From Paenibacillus_T sp033239625 (GTDB lineage Bacteria; Bacillota; Bacilli; Paenibacillales; Paenibacillaceae): a DNA stretch of 64,000 bases. The notes beneath the pieces are model-generated. The model was not told the origin of the DNA. It did no database searches and was given only the letters and a program-made list of their open reading frames with translations. Both the position numbers and the translations under genes were made by a program. Below, piece by piece: positions 8,591 through 17,032 of the stretch. Positions within the stretch are counted from its first letter, which is position 1, and every line of letters starts with the position of its first letter. The DNA lies in NCBI RefSeq assembly GCF_033239625.1, contig NZ_BTCK01000003.1, positions 175,378 through 239,377 on the forward strand. Direction: 5' to 3'.

Positions 8591-8947
8591 ATGAGTAAAG
8601 GCACATCGTTCGTCCTATTTGCAGTAACCGTTGTTTTATCGGTGGTCATTGGGGTGGCCATGCCGCTGCTGGTGTTCTTCGGAGGGTTTCCGCTCGTATT
8701 CGATTCGTACTATGATGCTAGCTCGGATCATGGTTTCGGACATGCGGTCGTCTCCTTCGCTATGGTCGTTGTCAACGCAGTGGCGTTTCCGATCATCAGC
8801 ATCTTCTTCGTGCGTGGTTGGATCAAACGGCGGAATACCGCTCGGTTTATCATCTCTGTTGCTATCATGCTTCTCGTAAGTATTGTAGTCCAAGTGGCGT
8901 TCAGCATGCTCTTCGAGTTACCGGTTATCGAAGAGACGAAGATCTAG
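8591..8947 (+). CDS. Small integral membrane protein of unknown function
   Basis: 118 residues with three predicted membrane segments (about 6-30, 50-75 and 88-110). A charged stretch RGWIKRRNTAR lies between the second and third segments, and PVIEETKI ends the protein. I do not recognise a family. The start is ATG with only a weak upstream GGGG as ribosome binding site. It lies between two terminators and is probably monocistronic. Confidence 0.6.
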   Translation: MSKGTSFVLFAVTVVLSVVIGVAMPLLVFFGGFPLVFDSYYDASSDHGFGHAVVSFAMVVVNAVAFPIISIFFVRGWIKRRNTARFIISVAIMLLVSIVVQVAFSMLFELPVIEETKI

Positions 8948-8978
8948 TCCGCCATCTATCATCTATGCTCGAACAAAG

Positions 8979-9017
8979 AAGCCTCGCCGAGGACCTATGG
9001 GTCCCAAGCGGGGCTTC
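8979..9017. terminator. Bidirectional hairpin terminator between convergent genes
   Basis: AAGCCTCGCC and GGACC pair with GGTCC and GCGGGGCTT around a TATG loop. It lies 32 bases after the small membrane protein gene and 11 bases past the stop of the convergent permease gene, so it could serve both. Confidence 0.75.
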
Positions 9018-9027
9018 CTTGTGTCTG

Positions 9028-9846
9028 TTACTTGATGCCGAACCGTACGAACGAGTCGACGATCTGGCGGCGCAGCAGCAGATAGATGAGCAGAATCGGC
9101 AGGCATGACACCGTGGTTGCCGCCATCAGCGAGCCCCATAGGTTCGTATCCGAGTTGACGAACAGCCGGAGACCGATCTGCAGCGGCGCATGGTCCATCG
9201 ATTTTGCGATCAGCATGGGCCAGAGATATTCGTTCCATGCGTTGATGAACTGCAGAATGCCGAGCGATGCGATCGTGGAGCGGGTGTTCGGAATAATGAG
9301 CCGCGTCAGAATGCTCCAGTCGCTCATGCCGTCGATTTGCGCCGCTTCAATCAGCACGCCGGGGAACGATTGAAACGATTGGTACAGCGACAGAATGGCG
9401 AACGTCGAGACGCTGAACGGCAGCACGATGCCGAGCAGACTGTCATTGAGTCCGAGGTCGTTCACGAGCACGTAGTTCGGAATCATGACCGATTGGAACG
9501 GAATGAGCCAGGTCAGGCTTAAGATCGAGAAAATCAATCCTTTGCCGCGGAAACGCCAACGCACGAGCGCATAAGCCGCCAGCAGACTGGTCGCCAGCTG
9601 GAGCAGCGTCATCATGATCGATACGCCGAACGAGTTGAACGCCATCCGAACGATCGGCATTTCGGTGAACGCATACGTATAATTGCCGAATGTCGGCTTA
9701 TGCGGGAAGAAGGACGAGGTGAATATTTCCGACTCGTTCTTCAGCGAGGAGTTCACCATCCAATACAGCGGGAACACGGCAAGAATGCACAGCAAGATCA
9801 ACATCCCGTGCCGAGTGATCGATTGAATCGGGGAACGATGGAACAT
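9028..9846 (-). CDS. ABC importer permease, MalG/UgpE-type
   Basis: A 272-residue carbohydrate-family (CUT1) inner-membrane permease with six hydrophobic segments. The cytoplasmic EAA loop reads EAAQIDGMSDWSILTRLIIP at about residues 166-185; this is where the ATPase docks. It is the last gene of a five-gene operon, 23 bases after its partner permease. No ATPase gene is present in the operon, so a shared MsmK/UgpC-type ATPase encoded elsewhere is expected. The UgpE resemblance and the phosphoesterase genes upstream hint at a phosphorylated substrate, but that is inference. Confidence 0.92.
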   Translation of the reverse strand: MFHRSPIQSITRHGMLILLCILAVFPLYWMVNSSLKNESEIFTSSFFPHKPTFGNYTYAFTEMPIVRMAFNSFGVSIMMTLLQLATSLLAAYALVRWRFRGKGLIFSILSLTWLIPFQSVMIPNYVLVNDLGLNDSLLGIVLPFSVSTFAILSLYQSFQSFPGVLIEAAQIDGMSDWSILTRLIIPNTRSTIASLGILQFINAWNEYLWPMLIAKSMDHAPLQIGLRLFVNSDTNLWGSLMAATTVSCLPILLIYLLLRRQIVDSFVRFGIK

Positions 9847-9869
9847 TTGCGCTCTTCTCCTTCACAGCC

Positions 9870-10835
9870 TTAATTGTCGTAAAATGCAAACCTGCGGGAC
9901 AGCATGTTGAGGCCGAGCGCAATGACGCCGAACACAACGAAGAACAGCAGGGCTGCCGCGGAGCTTAAGCCCACGTTCAAACTCGAGAAAGCAAAACGGT
10001 ACATTTCGTAATAGATGTTCGTTGATGAGCCGTACGGTCCGCCCGTAGTCAGCATGTCGATGTAAGCGAATGTCCATTGGCTGGAGAACAGGATGCTCAT
10101 CGTGAGCATGAAAATAATCATCGGCGACAGAAGCGGGATCGTAATATGCACGAACTGCCGGAACGATCCGGCACCGTCCTGTGAAGCAGCCTCGTAGTAT
10201 TCGCGGTTAATGCTCGTCAGTGCGGCGGAGAACATAATGGTGCTGAACCCGATCATTTTCCAACCGGTAATGAGCAGAATGATCCACTTGGCGAAGCTCG
10301 GGTCGGAGAAGTACGCAATCGGCTCTGTGATCAAATGCAGCTTCATCAACATATAGTTGACCAACCCGTTGGACGGATGGAACAGCCACCGCCAGATCGC
10401 GCTGACCGAGACCGGCGCCAGAATCATCGGAATGAAGAACATGGCACGATAGAAGTTCTTGGACTTGCTCTCCATTCGGTCCGTAACGACCGCCAGGATC
10501 ATCGGAATGAGGATGGAGAACGGAAGCAGGCCGACCGTATAGAAGACCGTATTGCCGATTGAATCGATGAAGCTCTTGTTATGGAACAGGTGCTGGAAGT
10601 TGTCGAGTCCGACGAATGTCGGTGACGTGCCCGGAACCATGCTCCACTTCTGAAAAGCGAGATAGAATGTATACAGCAGCGGCCGGTACATCCAAATGCC
10701 AAGCAGTGCGACAGCCGGCAGCAAATACAGATACGGCTTGAAGCGCCGCAGCTTCTTTGCGCTCAGGCGTCTGCGCACGATTATGGACCCCCTCGATAAA
10801 GAGGGGGCGATTGTATTGTCCAACGATTGGCTCAT
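9870..10835 (-). CDS. ABC importer permease, MalF/UgpA-type
   Basis: A 321-residue permease with six membrane segments and an N-terminal cytoplasmic extension of about 35 residues. The EAA loop (YYEAASQDGAGSFRQFVHI) lies at about residues 219-237. It pairs with the MalG-type permease downstream and follows the binding-protein gene by 32 bases. AAGGAACG precedes the ATG. A perfect inverted repeat (CCCCCTC/GAGGGGG) sits inside its first 20 codons and could lower translation relative to the binding protein upstream. Confidence 0.92.
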   Translation of the reverse strand: MSQSLDNTIAPSLSRGSIIVRRRLSAKKLRRFKPYLYLLPAVALLGIWMYRPLLYTFYLAFQKWSMVPGTSPTFVGLDNFQHLFHNKSFIDSIGNTVFYTVGLLPFSILIPMILAVVTDRMESKSKNFYRAMFFIPMILAPVSVSAIWRWLFHPSNGLVNYMLMKLHLITEPIAYFSDPSFAKWIILLITGWKMIGFSTIMFSAALTSINREYYEAASQDGAGSFRQFVHITIPLLSPMIIFMLTMSILFSSQWTFAYIDMLTTGGPYGSSTNIYYEMYRFAFSSLNVGLSSAAALLFFVVFGVIALGLNMLSRRFAFYDN

Positions 10836-10867
10836 AATCGTTCCTTTCTTGTTCTACCTTGCGGTAG

Positions 10868-12184
10868 TTACGGCATCATGCCGTTGATTTCGTTCTGTGC
10901 GGCAGTCAGCGTCGATTTCACATCGTCGTCGGCCATAACGGATTTCACGATCGCGTCGGTGAACACTTTCGCCATTTCCGTTGCGTTGTCGCCTGGCCAG
11001 ATCGCAACCGGTTGAATGCGCGTCAATTGATCGAGGTTGATACGGTACAGCGGATTCTGCTCGACAAAATCTTTCAGGCCGTTCGGATCGTCAGCCAGAG
11101 CCGTACGGAGCGGCAGGTAACCGATCTGCGACGTAATGATCGTATAGCCGCGATCGCCTGTTACGAATTTAACGAACTCCCATACCGCAGCCGTCTTCAC
11201 GGGATCGTTCGGACGAACCGCAAGCACGCTGCCGGAGTTAACAGGTACTGACGGCGTATCGCCGAATTGCGGCAGGGCTGCGCCATACAGTTTCCAGCCG
11301 CCAGCTTCGGAAGCTTTCTTCATCCCGCTGTGCAGGGAGGTCGAAGAGACATACATGCCAAGGTTGCCTGCCATGAACTGCTCCATGAGCTCAGCGTCGG
11401 AGCCTGGTGCGGAACCGCCGTTATGGTACAGGTCTTTCCACATGGAAATCGCTGCAACGCTGGCATCCGAACCGAAGTCGGCCGATTTGCGGTCCTTCGC
11501 AAGCACTTGGCCGCCGTTGCTTAAGATCAGGCCTTCCGTTACCCAGCCGTTGTTCGGCGCGAGGCCGAAGCCGTCTTTGCCGGTTTTTTGTTTGATCTGG
11601 AGCGAATCCGCTTTGATCTCATCCCAAGTCTTAGGCGGGTTCGAAGGGTCCAGACCTGCATCTTCGAACAGCTTGCCGTTGATGAACACGATCGGCGTGC
11701 TGAACGTAAAGGCTAGGCCGTACATTTTGCCATCGATTTTGCCAAGCTCGAGCGCGTTGGACGAGATGCCCTTCAGATGCTCGTCCAGCTCTTCTTTCGG
11801 GAAGATATCCTCGTAAGCCTTGAAGCCAAGGCTTAAGCGGGAGCTGTCGAGCGTACTGAATGTATGCTGTACGACGTCGACTTCCTTGCCGGCCGAGATG
11901 TCGGCTTTGTACTGCTGCATCGTCGTATCTGCAACGCCTTCGACGATGACGCCTTTCTCCTTGCCGATCGTATCGTTGAACTCCTTGATCAGCTGTTCCA
12001 TGCCCGCCTTCATGGTCGGGTAAGCAAGCGAGTAGGAATAGAACGACACCTTCGTCGGATTGGCTGGATCGAGCGCTCCGAGCTCGGCAGCACCCGTAGA
12101 TTTGGATTCCGAACCGCAAGCGCTGAGCCATACGATCGAGCTCATGGCCATCAGTGCGAGCGCGCCTTTTGCCAGACGTTTCAT
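10868..12184 (-). CDS. ABC importer solute-binding lipoprotein, UgpB-like family 1
   Basis: About 438 residues. A lipoprotein signal peptide begins MKRLAKGALAL and ends in the lipobox LSAC, so the mature protein is tethered to the outer face of the membrane. The body follows the family 1 (UgpB/MalE) pattern, for example NPPKTWDEIKADSLQIKQKT and NSGSVLAVRPNDP. The ATG at 12184 gives a normal signal peptide; a TTG two codons upstream is an alternative. It lies between the phosphatase and permease genes. The substrate may be glycerol-3-phosphate, a glycerophosphodiester or a sugar; the sequence alone does not decide. Confidence 0.9.
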   Translation of the reverse strand: MKRLAKGALALMAMSSIVWLSACGSESKSTGAAELGALDPANPTKVSFYSYSLAYPTMKAGMEQLIKEFNDTIGKEKGVIVEGVADTTMQQYKADISAGKEVDVVQHTFSTLDSSRLSLGFKAYEDIFPKEELDEHLKGISSNALELGKIDGKMYGLAFTFSTPIVFINGKLFEDAGLDPSNPPKTWDEIKADSLQIKQKTGKDGFGLAPNNGWVTEGLILSNGGQVLAKDRKSADFGSDASVAAISMWKDLYHNGGSAPGSDAELMEQFMAGNLGMYVSSTSLHSGMKKASEAGGWKLYGAALPQFGDTPSVPVNSGSVLAVRPNDPVKTAAVWEFVKFVTGDRGYTIITSQIGYLPLRTALADDPNGLKDFVEQNPLYRINLDQLTRIQPVAIWPGDNATEMAKVFTDAIVKSVMADDDVKSTLTAAQNEINGMMP

Positions 12185-12221
12185 AATCAATAGAACCCCC
12201 ACTTAATGAATGTTATGGTGC

Positions 12222-12266
12222 CCGATAGGAAAGCTGCATTTTTGACAAAATAGGCTCTCCTATCGG
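12222..12266 (-). promoter_or_regulatory. Intercistronic inverted repeat upstream of the binding-protein gene
   Basis: CCGATAGGA and TCCTATCGG form a perfect 9-bp stem with a 27-base loop in the 118-base gap between phosphatase and binding-protein genes. It is not followed by a T-run. It may be an RNA-processing or stabilising stem that raises binding-protein expression within the operon. Confidence 0.4.
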
Positions 12267-12302
12267 CGGTGAATGTCCTGAACGTGCGAGCGACAGAGGG
12301 TG

Positions 12303-13088
12303 TTATTCGAGGCAGTAGTCTTGAATCCGCGTACGGACTTCCTCGTCGATACCGAACTCCAGTTCCAGGTAACGTTCGAAGCTCCCGTATTCACGCAGGA
12401 TGCTGTCCATGGACGCATCGAGGTACTTCTCTTGCAGACGCATCGCTTCTTCGAAGGAGCGCAGCTCCTCCACGCTGATGTACGGCGACACCATATCGAA
12501 CAACGCCTGATGGTAGTCCGTCAGCGTAATGTTCGAGAGCAGGTAGTCTTCCATCACCGTCTCGTACGGTACGCCCAGCGTCAGCAGAATGAGCATGCTG
12601 CCTACACCCGTGCGATCACGGCCGCCAGCGCAGTGCTGAACGATCGGCAGGTTCGTCTCCGGCGAGGCGAGAAGCTTCATCAGCTCGCGGTAGGAACGGC
12701 TGCCGATCGGCAGGTTCGCATACATCTGGAGCAGCATGTCCTGCGAGAAGTGGTGATGAAGCCCTTTCTGGAACAGCTCGGCAAGGTCGATATGAGGCGC
12801 TTGCTCAGCCGCTTCGTTGGCAGGAACACGCGTGTTGACCGCTTGACCGATGACCGGGTCCGGCTTCTGCTCGGCTTCGCCCCGGTTGCGGTAGTCGAAC
12901 ACATGCTTGAGGCCAATCGCCTCAAGCTGGCGATGGTCATTCGGCGTCAAGCCGGTCAGCTCGGCAGCACGGAACAGCAGGCCGTGCTTCACGGTGCGGC
13001 CGTCCGTTGTACGGTAGCCGCCCATATCGCGGAAATTGAATGCCCCTTCGAGGGGGATCAAGCAGCTTGGCATGAGTTGATTCGGCAT
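12303..13088 (-). CDS. Tyrosine-protein phosphatase (Y_phosphatase3 family)
   Basis: 261 residues. The cysteine phosphatase loop is HCAGGRDRTG (Cx5R), with the N-terminal FNFRDMGGYRT typical of the IphP/LipA-type branch. Some members are secreted or act on phosphoinositides or phosphopeptides; this one shows no signal peptide and should be cytoplasmic. The ATG at 13088 (MPNQLMPS) avoids overlap with the upstream gene and follows GGGGAG; a longer frame would run into that gene. It is the second gene of the operon and would act with the metallophosphoesterase to remove phosphate from imported compounds, which is inferred from context. Confidence 0.88.
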   Translation of the reverse strand: MPNQLMPSCLIPLEGAFNFRDMGGYRTTDGRTVKHGLLFRAAELTGLTPNDHRQLEAIGLKHVFDYRNRGEAEQKPDPVIGQAVNTRVPANEAAEQAPHIDLAELFQKGLHHHFSQDMLLQMYANLPIGSRSYRELMKLLASPETNLPIVQHCAGGRDRTGVGSMLILLTLGVPYETVMEDYLLSNITLTDYHQALFDMVSPYISVEELRSFEEAMRLQEKYLDASMDSILREYGSFERYLELEFGIDEEVRTRIQDYCLE

Positions 13089-13116
13089 AGTTTCTCTACA
13101 CTCCCCGATGCGTGAT

Positions 13117-13947
13117 TTAGTGGTTGCTAGTCTCAGCAGCGAGCATCGAGACTGGGAAACGGAAATATTCTTCTTGGGTAGATGGCAGGACAACGGATTG
13201 GACCGAGATGCCTTCTTGGTTCACCGATACAAGGTTATAACCGCAGAAGTCGTACATGCGGAAGTTCTCAGCGTCAGCCATTTCGCCGGCGAAAGCAGTG
13301 CCCGTAGCAGCGACGCTGCAGATGCCGTGATACGAGCCGACGTTATTGGAGTGAACATGTCCTGCGAGGATGCCGACAACGTCCGTGCCGACAAGCGCAT
13401 CGCCGAGCTGTTTGCGATTCTCGAGTACATGGTCGTCCGGCATGCCGTTAACGGAGAGCAACGGGTGGTGGAGTGCGACGATCGTGCCGTTCTCAGCAGG
13501 GACGCTCAGCGTTTCTTCGAGCCATGCGAGCTGCTGATCGTCGATGCGGCCGTGGTGCTGGCCTGGCACTTGCGAGTTCAGGCCGATCAGGCGCAGGCCG
13601 TTGATCGTAATGCTATAGAAATAAGCGTCTACGGAGCCTTCTTGTTGGAGGAAGCCCTCGCGGAAAGGGGTGCGGTGATCGTGGTTGCCCAGTACGACGT
13701 ACACAGGAGCGCCAATGATCGCGGAGCCTTGATCCAGCACTTGGCGGATGTATGCATAGTCCTCAACATTGCCTTCGTGCGACAAGTCGCCCGTGATGAT
13801 GACGAAAGCAGGTGCAACGTTCGTGTCGCGCAGGTGCTCGAACAGACGAGTCACTTTGCCGGCGAGATTGAACTTCGAGAACATGTTGTCCGTTTGGGGT
13901 GCGTTCATGTGCGTGTCCGTCAGGTGAACAAATTTGATCGTTTCCAT
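13117..13947 (-). CDS. Calcineurin-like metallophosphoesterase (CpdA/GpdQ-type)
   Basis: 276 residues with the dinuclear-metal motifs of class III cyclic-nucleotide or glycerophosphodiester phosphodiesterases. These are LTDTHMN (DxH), ITGDLSHEG (GDxxH), LGNHDHR (GNHD) and LAGHVHSN (GHxH). There is no signal peptide, so it is cytoplasmic. GGAGG lies ten bases before the ATG at 13947; a TTG further upstream overlaps that site and is rejected. It is the first gene of the operon with a tyrosine phosphatase and an UgpBAE-like importer. A role in opening imported phosphodiesters is plausible. Confidence 0.9.
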   Translation of the reverse strand: METIKFVHLTDTHMNAPQTDNMFSKFNLAGKVTRLFEHLRDTNVAPAFVIITGDLSHEGNVEDYAYIRQVLDQGSAIIGAPVYVVLGNHDHRTPFREGFLQQEGSVDAYFYSITINGLRLIGLNSQVPGQHHGRIDDQQLAWLEETLSVPAENGTIVALHHPLLSVNGMPDDHVLENRKQLGDALVGTDVVGILAGHVHSNNVGSYHGICSVAATGTAFAGEMADAENFRMYDFCGYNLVSVNQEGISVQSVVLPSTQEEYFRFPVSMLAAETSNH

Positions 13948-14013
13948 CGTTTTTCTTACCTCCAAAGGTTGGGTTGGTTTGGTTGCAGATGACCTCTAGC
14001 AGGACAAGTTCAT

Positions 14014-14058
14014 CTTGCATACAAGAAATGTACATCTTGCATGTAAAACCTGTGTCAA
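14014..14058 (-). promoter_or_regulatory. Promoter with tandem operator-like repeats upstream of the phosphoesterase/ABC operon
   Basis: On the minus strand a perfect TTGACA (14053-14058) is followed at once by two copies of a CTTGCAT motif (14014-14020 and 14036-14042 on the plus strand), 22 bp apart. The first forms the near-palindrome CTTGCATACAAG. CAAGA/TCTTG also flank a central TGTACA. The repeats cover the expected -10 and start region, as for a repressor. The sequence resembles GntR-family sites, and a GntR gene lies 2.3 kb away. Confidence 0.5.
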
Positions 14059-14238
14059 CGCCATCTTTCGTTTTTATTAATGGTGGGAGGCGTGTTTACG
14101 CGGGCTTAATAGGTGAGGGAGAGCGATGGTATGACAAAAAGCCTCCCAACCTGCACGGGGTGCGGTGTGGGAGGCCAGGAGAGATGGCGTAATTTTGAAA
14201 CTTGCACGGGAATGGGCATGGCGGAGTAGGCGTGCATA

Positions 14239-14425
14239 GCTAACGAACTGATGGGACGCTGTTCGATCGTAATGAGCTTGTACGAAGGATAACGGACCTT
14301 AGTGATGCTATTAGTCGATTTGGCAGCGCGAAATGATGAAATGCTGCACAATAGCGTCATTGAAGTCCGATAAAGAGCGCGTTGGCATGTTTCTCAGCCT
14401 AATAGCAGCGGCTTAGTCCGTTAGC
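14239..14425. repeat. Dispersed intergenic repeat, copy A (divergent)
   Basis: 187 bp bounded by GCTAACGAAC and GTCCGTTAGC, an inverted pair with one mismatch. Internal CAATAGCG and CTATTAG-type words match copies B and C, but the central hairpin is not conserved. No coding potential was seen. Confidence 0.45.
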
Positions 14426-14517
14426 CAGACGGGGGCGGGTGCGCTCGGTAAGCAGTTGCGAAAGGTGGATGGTGGCGGCGTCCTTGGGTGTACTGCGTCC
14501 AGTTAGACAGTCTCAGT

Positions 14518-14701
14518 CTAACGAACTGTGCTGATCTTATCCGGTCTGCAGCGGGGCGTTAGGGTTGTAACGAATCGAGCGGACGCTATTGGGCGTCCGC
14601 TCGATGGGAAGTGGTCATTTCCGTTGTATTAACGTCGCTGAGGTTCTTAAGTGCTGAATAAGGCGTGAATGTGGCCCAATAGCGTTACTGTGGTTCATTG
14701 G
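14518..14701. repeat. Dispersed intergenic repeat, copy B
   Basis: 184 bp, the same length and orientation as copy C at 16073. It starts CTAACGAACTGTGC and ends CTGTGGTTCATTG. A central 12-bp perfect hairpin, TCGAGCGGACGC with loop TATTGG, lies at 14575-14604. A further perfect 7-bp inverted repeat GTTAGAC/GTCTAAC overlaps its left edge at 14502-14522. The rest of 13948-14810 holds no recognisable gene. Confidence 0.75.
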
Positions 14702-14810
14702 CGGTCAAATAGTGGCGGGTACAGAATTCGTTAGCGATTAGTGTAAGTTCTTATGTGGCTGATCGGATCGTTTGTTGAAAGTAGCAGCCAGGAAGCTAAC
14801 TTCAGATGCA

Positions 14811-15926
14811 TCAATGCATGTCAGGGTCGACGCTTGATGCCGCTGCTTTCAATTCTTGCAGCCAAGTCATATAACGCTCATCATGGGCAAACTCGGCAAA
14901 TTTGTTTGTTAGTTTATCAATCGCATCTTGGCACGCGTGACCCGGAGTAACTTTGCCCATCTGGCCTTCCGTGCCGTCCATGAATTTGATCGCCGATTGC
15001 TCGTAGGAAGGATTAGCATCGAACCGCAGGGCATGATGGACGCCTTTGGCAAGACTGCCCCACATCCCATCGATATCGCCTGCATCACGTTGATCCTCTG
15101 CTAATCCTAAGAAGCTCCATACACAAATTAGATCGGCGTAGCTAGATGTTGTGCCTGTAAGACGTTCCATAAGTTCTGCATGAAGCTGTTGCAAGTCTAT
15201 GCCAAGTGCAGGATTGCCGTCCGCCTTAAAGCATTCATTAAGACTGGCAACGAGGGTACCGAACGTGAAGGCAAAAGTCCACAAGTGCGACTGCAGTTTC
15301 GGCTTTGCATCCGAGTATTTTCCCGCCATTATCAAATAGCGGGCAATGTCCACGTTCATTACGCCTCGAACGTTGATCTCTTCGAGAATGGCGATGGCTT
15401 GATCGTACTTTCCATTATCGCCATAGGTGTATGCTATTAATATTTTCAATTGTTCGGGCCGAACGGGTGAGTTCGATGGCCTGACCGTCAATGCACGTTG
15501 GAAGCGGTCAACCGCCTGCTCGACAAGGCGCTCTTTCTCACCGTCTTCACGGTCGACGGTATTGGCTTTGAACATCTGAAGCTGGGCTGCATGCCGAAGG
15601 ATATCAAAATCGTTCGGGTACTTCATCAGCGCCTCCTCTGCCAGAGCGAGTCCTGCATCTACCTTGAAAAGGTCGAAATACTGCATCAGTTGCTCCTTAT
15701 AACGTTCGACTTGGCTGGACTGCACCTGATAACCGAGCAGCGCATCGACAGATACATCGAAGAACGTAGCAATCGCGGGAAGTATCGTAATATCTGGATA
15801 GGAGCTCTCGCATTCCCACTTGGATACGGCGGCAATCGATACGCCCACTGCTGCCGCAAGCTGTTCCTGCGTCATGCGTCTCTCCTTCCGAAGCTCTGCA
15901 ATCATCGTGCCTATTCGAATCGTCAT
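14811..15926 (-). CDS. XRE-family transcriptional regulator with TPR-like C-terminal region
   Basis: 371 residues. The N-terminal helix-turn-helix (about 5-65) reads RRMTQEQLAAAVGVS followed by AAVSKWE, a standard Cro/CI-type DNA-binding domain. Residues about 75-365 are helical and contain repeat-like segments (for example YDQAIAILEEINVRG), which suggests a TPR-type ligand- or peptide-sensing domain. It is transcribed alone, from a start at 15926 after AAAAGGA. Its targets are unknown. Copies B and C of the dispersed repeat flank it on both sides in the same orientation. Confidence 0.85.
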   Translation of the reverse strand: MTIRIGTMIAELRKERRMTQEQLAAAVGVSIAAVSKWECESSYPDITILPAIATFFDVSVDALLGYQVQSSQVERYKEQLMQYFDLFKVDAGLALAEEALMKYPNDFDILRHAAQLQMFKANTVDREDGEKERLVEQAVDRFQRALTVRPSNSPVRPEQLKILIAYTYGDNGKYDQAIAILEEINVRGVMNVDIARYLIMAGKYSDAKPKLQSHLWTFAFTFGTLVASLNECFKADGNPALGIDLQQLHAELMERLTGTTSSYADLICVWSFLGLAEDQRDAGDIDGMWGSLAKGVHHALRFDANPSYEQSAIKFMDGTEGQMGKVTPGHACQDAIDKLTNKFAEFAHDERYMTWLQELKAAASSVDPDMH

Positions 15927-16072
15927 TTCGCTACATCCTTTTATATTGAGATATTTGTGTCAGCGCCGACAAGTTCATCATAGCACGCGCTTCGAAGACG
16001 CGTAATGGAGCAGCAAGAGAATAAGGTTGATTCCAAATTCAACTGCCGGTTGAAATGAAGCTAGGGGAGAGT

Positions 16073-16256
16073 CTAACGAACCGTGCCGACCTTATTCAGC
16101 ACGTAGCGGTACGGTGTTCCCGTAACGAATCTAGCGGACGCTATTGGGCGTCCGCTAGATGGGAAATGGTCATTTATGACGTAATAGCGCTGCTGGAATT
16201 CGTTAGAGCTGTGAATGGAACAATTGAGGCGCGATAGCGTTTCTGTGGTTCGTTAG
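16073..16256. repeat. Dispersed intergenic repeat, copy C with perfect terminal inverted repeats
   Basis: 184 bp bounded by CTAACGAACC and GGTTCGTTAG, a perfect 10-bp inverted pair. The central hairpin TCTAGCGGACGC / GCGTCCGCTAGA with loop TATTGG lies at 16130-16159. Relative to copy B, a G-C pair has become T-A on both arms, a compensatory change. No gene was seen in 15927-16348. Confidence 0.75.
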
Positions 16257-16348
16257 CCAATCGGTCGGCTGCATGTGTCATTGCATGTAGTTAGGTCGAC
16301 GTCTGATTGTGGAACAGGTGGTTTGTATACGGGAGCCATCCTTTGCAT

Positions 16349-17002
16349 TTAAGGCAGCATACTATTCCGCAGCAGATCCTCGCGCATGTTGCGCTTATGC
16401 TCCATAATCGCTCGTTTCGCCTCTTGGTATTTGCCTTGCGCAAGCCGGTCGTAGATTTCCTCATACAGCTTGCGTCCCGTATATGGCCGGTTGGCGCCTT
16501 GCGTCAGCCGGTAAGCCACGACGTAGAATAGCAGCTTGTCCCGATGCAGATTGAACGTCTCAATAATATAGCGGTTGCGGATGGATGCCAGCAGCGTGTG
16601 CATAAACATGAGGCCGTTCTCGTAGTATGCGCGGTATTGCCGATTGTCGCTCGCTTCGACAAGCTGATCATAATGCTTGCGCAGCTGCGGCAAATCCAGC
16701 TCGTAGTACATCCCTTGGTCGATGCAATCGAGCGCATAGGAGTATAGGGCATTGAGCAGGTCGAATATATGATAAAGGTCTTTGGCTTCGATTCCTCGGA
16801 CAATGATGCCTCGCTTGTACAGCGTTTGAACGAAGCCTTCCTTCTCAAGCAGCGAGACGGCGGAACGAATAGGCGTGCGGCTCATGCCAAGCTCGCTGGC
16901 GAGCTCTGATTCCGTGAACTGATGACCAGGCAGGTAAACACCGTTCAGCAGCTGTGTGCGAATATGTTGGTAGGCAATTTCAACGAGAGGTACGTCCGAC
17001 AT
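16349..17002 (-). CDS. GntR-family transcriptional regulator (FCD/FadR type)
   Basis: 217 residues. The winged helix-turn-helix (about 8-72) includes FTESELASELGMSRTPIRSA. A helical FCD-like effector domain follows (about 78-210). FCD members usually bind carboxylic or phosphorylated small acids and release DNA on binding. The gene lies 30 bases downstream of an AraC-family gene on the same strand and may share its transcript. The operator-like repeats before the phosphoesterase operon at 14014 could be its site; no copy was found at its own promoter, so the link is weak. Confidence 0.88.
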   Translation of the reverse strand: MSDVPLVEIAYQHIRTQLLNGVYLPGHQFTESELASELGMSRTPIRSAVSLLEKEGFVQTLYKRGIIVRGIEAKDLYHIFDLLNALYSYALDCIDQGMYYELDLPQLRKHYDQLVEASDNRQYRAYYENGLMFMHTLLASIRNRYIIETFNLHRDKLLFYVVAYRLTQGANRPYTGRKLYEEIYDRLAQGKYQEAKRAIMEHKRNMREDLLRNSMLP

Positions 17003-17032
17003 GTTGATTCTCCTCGATCATAGATAGTGGAA

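Noticed and set aside
10788..10807. Perfect CCCCCTC/GAGGGGG hairpin as a terminator or attenuator
   Set aside because: It lies inside the first codons of the MalF-type permease and has no T-run. It may affect translation but is not a terminator.
14811..16256. XRE gene flanked by repeats as a composite mobile element
   Set aside because: The flanking copies are direct repeats without a transposase or target-site duplication, and the XRE gene looks like a normal resident regulator.
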